Part shown: positions 10,701 to 21,865 of the stretch, one piece after another
How the letters are laid out: the number at the start of each line of letters is the position of its first letter
Position numbering within the stretch: the stretch's first letter is position 1
Origin: Nemania diffusa
Taxonomy: Eukaryota; Ascomycota; Sordariomycetes; Xylariales; Xylariaceae
Length of the DNA stretch: 64,000 bases
NCBI GenBank assembly: GCA_038501195.1
Contig: JBBPUQ010000004.1
Coordinates: 3,534,001 to 3,598,000, forward strand
Direction: 5' to 3'
The notes under the pieces: model-generated
The model's database searches: none
What the model was told of the DNA's origin: nothing
The model's input: only the letters and a program-made list of their open reading frames with translations
Program-made: the position numbers and the translations under genes

Positions 10701-13700
10701 AATACGCAAGGATACAATATATCAATTAATAGGTAGCATCTACTACCTTTAATTATCAAGGAAGCCAGCCACTCGATGGTAGATAAGAACGACACAAGGT
10801 GTCTATTTTCAACCGCAGAGTAAGCCGGTCATCCGAAAGCCGAGTTTTATACAGTACCTAACAGAGTACCTCCGCCGCATACCGGTATCAGCTCAGTGCT
10901 CAGCAGTACCGCTATTCAATAACATGCCACCCACAGAGCCAGATGCAGCAATATTATTCGAGAGAGGCGCAGAGTTCGCGATTGCACCTCTAGGATCGTC
11001 TTACATACATTTATGCCTAACTGTGAAATCATAGACTTGAAATTCAGACCTTGAAGAAATGAGTGCATGTAACATGGTTCACCGGGCGCGCCTAGAAAAC
11101 CTCACAGCCAGCCCCATCGTCGCAATGGGCGGTATGGGACCTATCACACAACCAACTACTACCTAGGTAGTAAGTAGAAGTCTGCGAGCAAAACACTACG
11201 CCATCTCTAGCCGGCCTCTGCCGCTGACGTATGCGTTGATACCTATGCGTAGGTAAGCTTTGAGTTACTGCGTACATAAGAACGGGCCGGGCCACGACGG
11301 AGATCATCTGGACGAGCCTCATTTGCTCCTGCACCGAGAAATAACGGGAAAGCTATGCTACACGAGACTGGGTGGTAATTATGATTGGGGAATTGAAGTT
11401 TGTGCTCTATCTATGCAGCTATTGGCCCTCAATGTAAGTTAGTCTTTGTCCCGCATCGTGGTTTCTTTTCTGACCGCCTCCCTTTTCTTTTGAAGGCGTA
11501 GTAGTCCAGGTTTGTACAGGACACGAGAAACATTTACCAACGGATTGGACATGCGGGGTAATCTTTTTAAGTTGCTACCTACATCTAGGTACCTACCTCC
11601 TATGCGTACTGTAAGTGTTGCTGTCCAGACGAGGTTCAAGGACTTGACTCTACCGGTCTTATGAAATACTTCTTCTATGCGTAGGCTAGTTTCAATTATA
11701 CATGTATCTATGTGTAGTCGCTCCTACATACATGTAACTATGATATGCATTTACCCATATATCATTTGATCACTACACCGTTTACCTACTCTTGACCACG
11801 TGAGCTGTGATCGGTTTTCTTCCCAGCTTTCAAACCTAATGTTTCACAAGCGCAATAATAGAAGCCGCTATTCGGCCAGCCCCGCAATCAGTCAAGTGGA
11901 TTGGAGTTGGAGTTGGAGTCAAGAGGGTCTGCCAAGACCAGCGACCACCTACCCCTCCAATGATTTCATTCTCAGGACAAGCTTTCATCTACATAGAAAG
12001 CCGCCAGAGGGTTTTCGGTGAAGAACTCGAAATCATCATTCCCGATAGCCGGGTAAGCCTTCTTGCGGCGATTAGACCGTATCCCCTAGTACCTCCATGG
12101 GGCTTGCGAAAGTAGTCAGAGATGCCCGTATGGTATGCAATCAGCGGCTATGCAAATGCATGAGAGCCTCGTCTAATGCTAGGAAGCACCGCCTCTCACT
12201 CGTTATTCTAAAAGTAACTTTGTTAGGGTTATCAGGGGCTGGAAAATCGTCTGCATTCCATCCGTTGGTCATACGAAAAGTACGCAAGAAACGTTAGTTA
12301 TACTAGAGGCTCACCCAGTTGGTGGACTTGGTGGCGGTTCCTCTGTCTGAGTTGGTAGAATTACGCAATCCGAAAGCATAGGTAGGTAGTTCCAATTGGA
12401 GGCGCGTGAATAATTCTCGTAAAAAAAGAAGTTGAGGACACTGTATTATGCTAAATCAGAAAAAATTAGAGTCACATTTAAGCCATGTGTGGTGGTTATT
12501 GATAGGCCCGGTTTCGCAATAAGACCACATAATTCATCGGAATCTAACAGCATATATACATTATGATGGTTTTATAGAAGTAAAGCCTGACAAATGTGAT
12601 GTGTAGATAGAGAAATTAAGACTTCCTAGCCATAGTCTGGTACTCTGTACATACCTAAACTTTCAATGGCGGCATTGGGTGCCTACGTGTAGGTTTCCCT
12701 TAGAAGGTGTTTTTGCCTTACTAAGGCGTCAACTCTAAATAAATCGCCAACTGAGTATTTGTACCTCTATTCATATGCTCCCTACATATGTACCTAATGT
12801 AGCGCATACGACCCTACCACGAATTAGCTAGACAGCCTGACCGTTAAGTCTTTTGATTTGATGTATCGCATAGAGAAACATCATCTTCTATATCCTTTGT
12901 CCTTTGTCCCTTCAAAAACCTATGACTACTCGGTAAGTCCTATTAGAGGAGTAGAATCAGAATCTAGAATACTATGTCGTATTCCCAAAGTCAAGGCCAA
13001 TTACAACCATCACATTGAAATCGTAGTGCAGTGGCCTTAGTACTCACATCGATAATTAAACTACAGTATAGGATTGGAAAATTCTTGTATATGGAAGAAA
13101 AATATGAAATGATAATGAGGGTCTTCTAGAAAATCGTAATTCTGCCTCGAGACCAACATCTGATGAACCAATCGGTACAGAAAAGTATGCGGCACAGTGC
13201 AAATAGCTAGCTAATGTGTGAATATGCCTCCATGTAAGCATTTCTCAATTTAGTATGTACAGGATACAGCATTATCTGTTATGTACGTACTTGGGGTCTC
13301 TTGAGGTTGCCCATCAATAATATACTGTGCGATTGGAAAGAGTGGCCTGGGAAGTCAATCACCTGGGCAAGCTACCTACCTTGGCTGGTACCTATGTAGC
13401 TACCTATTGGTAGCTGTGTGGATAGTGGGCACAATAGGGAGACTATAGGCTAGGTGGGTGCCCTAGCTGGACGGGCGGCGAGGGGCACGGACCAGGGCAG
13501 TGGTTCACTTTTCCTAATAATACCTAGCGTATATATGTGATGGGCAGAGGGTTAGATAGAAGGAGACGGTCCCGCTTGCTCGTACCTACTTCCTACACTA
13601 CCTATGTAAGAACCGCCCATAACTCCACACCGGTCCCTGAAGCTTCGTCAACTCCCAAGACGTCCTCTCGCCAACCCCAGTCTTTTTTCTACGACCTCAA

Positions 13701-14633
13701 CGCTCCTCCTTTTTCCTCCGCCCTCAGGACCATCCACCATCGCAGCGCCTTTCGCAGCTTGAACACATAGCTGTCCCTCGCGAGGCGCTCTCGTACACCA
13801 TCACGCGGGGGCACGTCAGCGGGCGAGAATTGACGGCAGCAGTAGCACCCAGAAGCAGCAGCAGCGCTCAGTAGCGCTCAGCACAGCACAGCCAGCCCTC
13901 CGAGGTGAGACATGGTTTCCTTTCCTCCCCCCGTACCTTACCATCGACTATGTATTTTAGGTAATGTAGCATGGGTATCGCACCCGTAGCCAACAGCTGG
14001 CCCGCACCGCCCTGTCCTTTTTTTCCTCGACAAGAGTGTCAGAATGTGTCCGTTGCGTTGTGAGCAGTAGCAAAGTGCAAAGCCCGGTACTGTACTACCA
14101 GGAGCAGAGAGAGCGACTTTGACCACCTTTTATTTTTCTGGCAAGTTCCAGTCTGCAGCAACTTCTGTGGGAGTTGGTCTTGTCAATAACAAAGCACTTT
14201 TGCCCAGACCACCACTATCGTATTTACACCCTTTGTGCCCCCCTTGACTACCTCCCTCCCTCGCTAGCGAAACTACTGTTTTTTTTCTCCCGCTCGCTCA
14301 ATCACTCGTTGCTCTCTTTTGCACTCACCGTCTTTCCATCTTGTGCGCTGACTGTCGCCCTCCTTTCCCCTTAGACACGGCTATAGAGTAACCTCAACCA
14401 CAAGAAGCGCAGCCGTCTCTCCGTCGGCCGACCATTCTATCTCGCCGACGTCGATCAACTCCCGGACTGAGTTTATCTGCACAGCTTGTCCTCGCATGAC
14501 AAGCAAGCGTATTTTAATTCTCCCCCAGAGTAAGTCGGCCCAGGGTCTTCACCCATCAAGACTACTTTGCCTTTGGGCAGCCCTCGGATTTAAGGTTCGC
14601 GTCACTTCCACCACTTCACTTCAGCACCTATAG
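7761..14633. other. Gene-poor region of about 7 kb
   Basis: Upstream of Bud6 there is a pyrimidine-rich stretch (about 7795-7885), as expected for a promoter/5'UTR read from the other strand. From about 8.3 to 13.4 kb no reading frame over 80 codons has a recognisable domain. Recurrent (ACCT)n/(AGGT)n words are scattered through it (e.g. 9194-9206, 11587-11599, 12380-12389). About 13.4-14.6 kb becomes CT-rich with CAG runs near 13845-13895, consistent with a promoter and long 5' leader of Pbp1. A small fragment near 12014-12297 is treated separately. Confidence 0.55.
12014..12297 (+). pseudogene. Possible decayed P-loop NTPase fragment
   Basis: Translated pieces in two frames look protein-like. 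FGEELEIIIPDSR followed by SLLAAIRPYP and VPPWGLRK lies at about 12014-12097 and ends in a stop. In another frame, KVTLLGLSGAGKSSAF at about 12207-12255 contains a good Walker A/P-loop (GxxGxGKS). The two are separated by frameshift and stop, and no other domain motif follows before the stop at 12297. A relic of a GTPase or NTPase gene is one reading; chance is another, since a P-loop alone is short. Confidence 0.25.
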
Positions 14634-14714
14634 TAGCTCTTTTATTATCCTCTTATCGCACACCATCATCGGATCATCGTACACAGCTTCATCAATTCCA
14701 TTGTCTGTGCATTG

Positions 14715-17700
14715 ATGGCCTGGCCTCCCGCCTACTTGGAGACGAATCGTAGCTCACCTATCATCTCGAACAGGGTAAAAGGGTTGGATACCCCGAAGAC
14801 CGATATCGAGCTCGAAGGCCCCGTGACCATCTCGAGCGCTTCTATCTGTCACCTGAGAATGGTACAGCATAAGAAGAACTCCCATAATAGCGCGAACGGA
14901 AATACCAGCAAGGAATCGCCGAGAATGTCTTTTCAAAAGAGAGACATGCCGGAAAGCCGGGCAACTGGCGGCAGCAGTGGGAAGGGCACCAGCAAGCCCA
15001 ACGGTCAGTCACGCTGGACCCACGGCCTTTGTAATATACTGACACAGCACATATAGGAACGTCCGGCTTTCGTACAGACACAGCCATCTCATCATCTCGT
15101 CCCAAAGGCGAACGGGTCCTCCAACCCTGGGTGGCGCCCACTGGCTCTGAGGGGCTAGACGTCACACTCGAGAAATCAACGAGCGGTCGAACATGGGATC
15201 AGTTTGCTGTTAATGAACGCCAGTTTGGCATCAAGACCACTTATGATGAGAATATTTATACAACCCCCATTGACAAAAGCCATCCTCAGTATAAGGAGAG
15301 GTTTGCAAAGGCTGAAAAGACCGCTAAAGAAATTGAGGGTAGTGCCACGACTACCGCTCACCATGCTGAGGAGCGGCAGATGAATTTTTCTGGTGACAAT
15401 GATGTGGGAGACGACGAGGAGGAAAAGTAAGCCCTAGTTCCGGATGAGCTTCGAGGGTGCTAGCTAACTCGTCTATAGGTACAGCGGCGTGAAACGGCAG
15501 GACTTTCCTCCTCTCGGTAATCGCGAGAGCAAGTATACGCCTCCTGCCAGGCGAGCACCGGCAGCTGCTTCAACTGTAAAGGGTGCCCCTGTAGACCCTG
15601 CCATCATATCGGCACAGTTGCGGACTCAAAAGCCCCAACCTGTCCCCAAGGTAGAGGACAATAAAGCACACGCAACATCTACAGCAGAGGCTACACCTAC
15701 CCCCCTCTCAACACAGACTCCGGACTCTAAGCCCGACTCAAAGGCGGAGAGCCTACAAAAGTCGACCGAAGCCAGGCCCACGAACCAGGTATCCACCCCG
15801 TTAAAGCCATCAACTGCAACTAGCCGAACCATATCGCCACGGTCGAAGGATGCACAAAGCTCAGTGCCAAATGCGACTGCTACTGTTGAGCGTGATGTAT
15901 TGAAAGATTTCAAGAATTTTGCTCAACAGCAGCGAATGACTGTCGACAAGGCGCGACACACCAAAGCTAAGGCCGACAAGGAGGTTAAGTTAATTGAGCT
16001 CAAGAGATTCGCTGACAGTTTCAAACTTCCAACGCCGGTTCCACTCGACTTGATTGGCATTATTGCTAAAGACCCGGCGAAGCAACGTGAGATTCAGGAG
16101 AAGGCCAACAGAGATGCTCTAGAAGTTGCTAAGCGTAAAGCTGAGGAAGCGAAGGAGAAGGAAAAGAAGGAGCCTGCAGTGGAATCTCAACCGAGCGTAG
16201 CCCAAGCGGTACCAGCTGAAAGTAGAACATCTCGCAGTACAAATGCTCCAACTACAAGCGGCCCGTCGGCGCCACTACGTAACCAAGGAGGGCGTGGGCC
16301 CTCTAGCTACCAGTTTCCGAACAATCGCGCCGGACAACAACATGTAGCTCAACCAGGCAGGCTTGGTCATCGCATTCGGGAATCACAAAAGTCCCAAACT
16401 CCGGAGATGCGAATGCCTCCTACAGGACCCTCCAATGCGGTGAATTCTCCGTATACGCACCGCATGGGTGTGCCCAGTCATCTGGGTGCTAAATTGAACC
16501 CAAACAGTCATGAATTTCGACCAAACGCTTTCGCACCGAGCTTTAGCCCTAACGGTCATCCTAGCGCCGGCTCAAGTCCTCGATCTGCTATCAATCATGC
16601 CAACGGTCCTCCCGCCAGTGCCACCGCCCACGTCAGTGCACCCATTGTGATCTCTAAGAAGGGTAAAAAACCAGATCCTACAAAGTGCAACATCTTAACT
16701 TACGCAAAAACGATCCAACCTCCCGAGACGAAGAACTGGGGTGATAACGGCAATCTAAGACCCTCTTATGATACACCACCCACCTGGCGCTCGATCACGG
16801 ATGATGAAAAGCCGGACTCCACGATGCGTATGACCTGCGATGAATTCTTTGACCGCCAACCATTCACTGCTCAACCGACGCCAAACCCACCTCATATTCT
16901 CCCCCAGCACATTCCACACCAACACCAGCTCCCTCTACACATGCAACACACGCACAATGTCAATGTGGGGGCACGACATTCGCCTCACGCAGCGCCTGTT
17001 CAGATGCATGGGGGTCAACATAACCCAATTCCCCACGGTCCTTTCAATGGTGCCGATGATCATAGGATGATGCACTCGAATTCTAATCAATCCTTTTCAT
17101 CCCCTAGGATGGGCCACCATGTGCCATTAGCGTATCCAGCTACCATGCATTCTACACCACAAATCCCATACGGCCAACAAATGATGCCGCCCTTCATGGG
17201 GCCAGGAGCACCCCAGATGAATAACTTCAATAGAAGTTTGTCGAACAACCCCCAGTTCATGCCTCAACACGCTGGAGGTATGGGCGGTCCCATGATGATG
17301 CAGCCTCCCTTCATGGCACCTACAATGGTGGCTCCTCCTCAGATGCAGATATATGCTGGTGGGCAACCTTTTATACCCCCCGGGGCTACACCCCAGCCGA
17401 TGCCCGGAGCTGCCAACGGGTATCCCAGCCCGGGTCGCCCGTCAGCACCAATGATGGTACCTGGAGGCTCATCACAGGGGCAAGTGATGTATGCTCAGAG
17501 CCCGAGCATGCAATATCAGCAGCCGTACGCACCGCAGCAAGGTCAAAGTATGTCTACCAAAAAACCCACGTCATACGAATTGCGCAATAACCGGAAGCTA
17601 ACGCGAAACACAAGTAAATAACATGCGCCCATACAACGGTGCTGGCTCGCAGTACGGCAGCAGCCCTCAACAAATGCACCAATATGTGGGGCCGCCTCAC

Positions 17701-17826
17701 CGCAACGGTAATAATAATTACAATAAGAATTATCAAAATCACAATACACACCATGGTCCAAGCACCCACGCGGCCCCTAGCGGCCCTCAGGGTCGAACGT
17801 CTGAAGGACCGGATGAAGCGAAATGA
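14715..17826 (+). CDS. pbp1: Ataxin-2 homolog Pbp1 (LsmAD, PAM2); 5' end uncertain
   Basis: Poly(A)-binding-protein partner that controls poly(A) length, translation and stress granules; cytoplasmic. Exons are 14715-15003, 15057-15426, 15479-17547 and 17615-17826. Introns use GTCAGT/TAG, GTAAGC/TAG and GTATGT/AAG. The model gives 979 aa. LsmAD lies at about residues 143-203 (WDQFAVNERQFGIKTTYDENIYTT is split across this note: WDQFAVNERQFG, then TTYDENIYTT). Next come SGVKRQDFPPL, a coiled charged segment, and a PAM2-like motif KLNPNSHEFRP (about 558-568, nt 16491-16523) that would bind the PABP MLLE domain. The C-terminal half is Met/Pro/Gln/His-rich and low in complexity, and the protein ends SEGPDEAK. 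The last intron removes an in-frame stop at 17619-17621. The SM/Lsm domain before LsmAD is not fully seen: only its end (LRMVQHKK..MSFQKRDM) is clear, so an upstream exon may be missing from this model. Confidence 0.85.
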
Positions 17827-20800
17827 GTGGGTAACTAAGGTTACCAGCAAAGGACACCAGCGCCGCGCTTTGGGCGCCGAACTTCTTTTCCACTCAATCC
17901 AGAATTACCATAACGCCATTCTTCTCGCCGGCCTTGGCATGAAGCTATGGCATGAGCAGCAAGCCAGTCATGCATGCATGGATGAACAGTTGTCGACGCC
18001 CAGCTCGAACTAGCCCATGGCATCCTTTTGTCGCTAGGCCACTTAGGTTGGAGATCCACTGATGCAACAGCCTGCTGGATCTTGAACAAACCTGCAGGCT
18101 ACACATATCTTATGTTGCCCTTTTAGTCTTGGCTCGTAGGATATCACCCTAACGCCTCCTGCCATTCCATTGCTGACGTAAGGCGCTGGTCAGGAAGATG
18201 TGGTAATTGGAGTAGTCGAAGAGGCTAGAGAGTATCGTAGGGAAGCATCGTTGAGCTTCACGGGACACGAGCGAGGCTCCATAGGCTGAAGCCACTGTCT
18301 AAGTCTGGTCTCAATGGTCTGCTGTGCCTAGGCATAGAACAGCGCGGGTCAATTGGCCTTAACTTTACTTGAGACATGGCATGAGGAAAGCCTTAGGAAA
18401 TATGTAGGAAGCAATGGGATTAAATCTGCCGACGGAGAAGGACAGTTGTATCTTAGGTCCCAAGGTCAAGAACGCAAGACAATGAAGGCCCTATTCGTCA
18501 CCGATTCGTCCCTTAAGTGCTATACGATGGTGATAGTGATAATAGTCGAGGGTCGTCGATACACTGGTCCAACACATGCCAGAGGCTAGCCAATGAATAT
18601 CACAGAGCTATACACTACTATTTCACTAGGGTATGAGCATATACTACGACGAGGCTGGCAGCATGTTTGTTGATTTGGACGGTATGATGAACAAATACGG
18701 CTAGCTAGAACTATCTTAGTGGCCTAGCTTCAACTATCTAGAGATAATAACAGTAATACTTCGACAAGCACTTAACTGACAGTCAATAAGATGGAGGTAC
18801 TCGCTCCTCGCCCTGAGAGAAATATGCGTATTTATTTAGCGACTCTACTTTTTTAGAAATATGTGTACTTTACGGATGTAGGATTGCGATTAGACGCAAT
18901 TGTGCCTTGCATGCGAATAGGAGACACAGGCCTGATGTTCATGCATGTATCGTGGTGCTGCGGCTTCCTCTCCATCACGTAAGAAGCAATATACACACGA
19001 TTGGAATGATAACGATAGCACTAGTAGAGAAACAATACGGGATGTTCTGCTTACGAATATGAGGCAGATGCTAAAGCTGTGATTCAGGGACGAGGAAAAA
19101 ATACTGGTATGTACCTACGCATGGTAGCAATACATTTTGAAACTAGACGCTTTTGCCCTAGGATATGACTAAGCCAGGTTAGGTAGGTACTTAAGAATAA
19201 TTTAGCGACAACTTGAAACGACCCCTTGCTGCTCGCCAGGGAGAGGGCCAACCTATGGTTGATCAAAGAATGTATCGTTTGAAACATTAGCGGCTAAAGG
19301 GACTCTAAAGATCAACCACTAAGATGCCCATCACTTACATATGTGCCTAGGTGCAGTGCTGCGCTGCATGCGCATCAAGGTGAGCTAAAAGATACCTAAT
19401 GTGGAATCGATAATGTACTGGTTATCGCACTCTCAAACTTGAGAACCCGATACGCAGTAGTTTGTATAAGTTCTAGATATTATAATCGATTTGTAAAACA
19501 AACCCCCTAAAGCCCTAGTGTGATTGCGTCTTGCGAAAGCTTGAATTGATTACCCGCGACAGAATACCTATGTACTTGTTTGTAAGTTTCTTAAGCGGAG
19601 CCCCCCTCCCCTCCCCCCAGTCTCGAAAAGAAACAGGTAATACCTCCCACCGTGTCTTACAGAAAAGCCTTCGTCGTCATTTCGCAAACCCTACAAAGAC
19701 ATGCTCTTCCCATCTGCCGGCAAGTCATTATCTTATTCTTGTATCTATCTATCTATCGTATATATATATCTATATCTATATCTATATATATAGGAGCAAA
19801 GGGAGAATTTTCTTCAATCAGCCAAAAACGACGGGAAATGTTTGTGGCCCACTACGGGCCGAAGGATCCTCTCGGTAACACGAGCTCAACTGACAGGGTG
19901 TAGAGGGTAGGTAGATGCTCATTGGTCTGCGGATTCGTTTACTCGGTCCTTCCCGGGGGCCTCGAATTATCCAATTGTACGGCTTACCTAGGTGGGCAGG
20001 CCTCCTCCCGGGAGAATGACGTTTTCCAGACGTGTATGCCATCGTACTTGTGTTGTTATTTTAGGTACCGAGCGTAGTCGTAGTGTATCAGCGCCAGCGC
20101 CAGCGCCAGTGCGCTGTGTTGTAGTGGACGATGGACAGCCACCGGCGCTCCCCTTCTGCAGTGGTCCCACTTTTCGCGGTTGGTGGTTGAGAAATCGTCA
20201 CGCCACAGCCAATCGCTAGCCGGCCGAGGTTTCACCAACGCAGGTACCAACCGCCACTAGTTCCGAGTTCCCCACACTCTTCCTTTGCTATGCACTTTAA
20301 TTGGCATTTCAGGGCCTCGAGCAAAGGAAGACTCAGACAACCGACAACCCACCTGAACAACTTCGTTGGTCTGCCTTTGGCCTTCGAACCCGGAGGCCAC
20401 CTGTGCTGCGTATGCACTTCACATGTGCTGTAGATCTAATGCCGAATTGGTTTCCCAACTACCAATATGCCTACCTACGTATTCTATATCTGTAGCGTAC
20501 CTAGCTACCCGCCGAATGCCCCATGCCCCATGCCTTAGGTGCATTATACTGCGTACCTTGCGATCCCCGGTCACAGATCGCTATGCGCTCAATCGCCCGT
20601 TCGTCCTATCTAAGCCTCAATGATCTGCTCAGACTTCATGCGGTGGGCGGATTTTGGGCTTTGGGCAGTCGCCGCATTCTACCAGAGGTAGTCACTTGAT
20701 AGGGACTCGGTGATTATGGCGCCCCATGGCGGCTGTATAGGTGTTTGTAGCTTTATTGCTTTTTCCACCGAGATACTTCCGCTGACCCTATCGTCTACTT

Positions 20801-21318
20801 CTTATTACAGCTTCATATTGGGTACTAGTATCCAGTGCTGCGTGGTGTTTTCAGGTTGACTCGCCACTGTTTTCGCGTCTCAGGATTCGACTCAATCAGC
20901 CTACTTAACCGTCCAACACAGGGCAGACAAGTCAGTCTGCTTGTGGGGTTCTATGTAGTGCTGTTTTTTCGTCCGATTCTTTTGAACAATACTGTATGTA
21001 CATAGGTATACGTAGATGTGGCAAAGGGGGGCCGGGCAGAGTGGTTTCTTAATGGGCCACCTTTCTACCCCTACAAAATTTTACCTAATTGTAATTATAT
21101 TGAATGCGTGTTTGTAAGTGTAAGTGTAGGTGTGGGAGGGTACAAGTACGTACAGAGGAGGTAGGTACCGACCTAAGGTAGATTGTATTGTACAGCATAC
21201 CAGTACCTGCCTATAGTGGATGATCGTGAGGGTTGTTCCACCCCACCACACTGCGCGTACCTACCTAAGACCCGGGGGGGGTACTTACGCCTCCTATGCC
21301 CATCCCCTTCCCCTTTCC
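17827..21318. other. Gene-poor intergenic region
   Basis: About 3.5 kb downstream of Pbp1. Reading frames are short and show no family motif. Contains a TATC/TATATC microsatellite (19743-19793), three GCGCCA units near 20090-20110, and scattered AGGTAGGTA words (19179, 21160-21180, 21258). No RNA gene recognised. Confidence 0.5.
19743..19793. repeat. TATC/TATATC microsatellite
   Basis: Runs of TATC followed by TATATC and TATA units, directly visible. It lies in non-coding DNA. Confidence 0.85.
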
Positions 21319-21327
21319 CATATATAA
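21319..21327 (+). promoter_or_regulatory. TATA box of the AA11 LPMO gene
   Basis: A strong TATATAAA core follows a pyrimidine-rich block (about 21290-21320). It would place transcription start near 21350 and imply a roughly 500-nt CT-rich leader before the ATG at 21866. An intron in the leader is possible but not resolved. Confidence 0.45.
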
Positions 21328-21865
21328 AGATACACACAACTTTCCACCACCACATTCACTACTACATTTCCTCACCTTTCTTGCCTGGGCAATACCGCAT
21401 TCTGTTTTCTTCCCTACACACACTCTCCCTTCATTCTGTTTGCCTCCGCGTTTACGCAGGCTTTTTCCCTGGTGGTATCCATTCTCTTTCAGTGCCGTCA
21501 ATTGTGGATTGTTACATCCGTTTCGTGGAATCTTGACTTGGAGGACATACTGCCTTGTTCTAGGTTCATCTACACTCTTTGACACCTTGCGGTTTATAAA
21601 GACTCCTCGACAACTGACTTGCACAACCTCCTTTGTGCCGCACTCGCCATTCCTTTGAGTGCCACAGCCAATCTGGTCATTGAGTATAAATTGGGACCTT
21701 ACTTACGGTGCCATCTCGCCTCGACCTTCCTTTCCTTCATTTGTCAATAGACAACACACGACAAATTTCTGAAAATTCAGATTGCTGCTAGTCAGCCCAA
21801 CTATCACCGTCACCAACAAATAGCACACCCAGTCAAGCTATACAGCGAATCCAAAGACGCCCAAA

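Noticed and set aside
20376..20420. GGGTTCGAAGG on the minus strand as a tRNA B box
   Set aside because: The flanking GGCCT/AGGCC stem has a 10-base loop rather than the 7-base T loop, and no A box or acceptor stem lies at the right distance.
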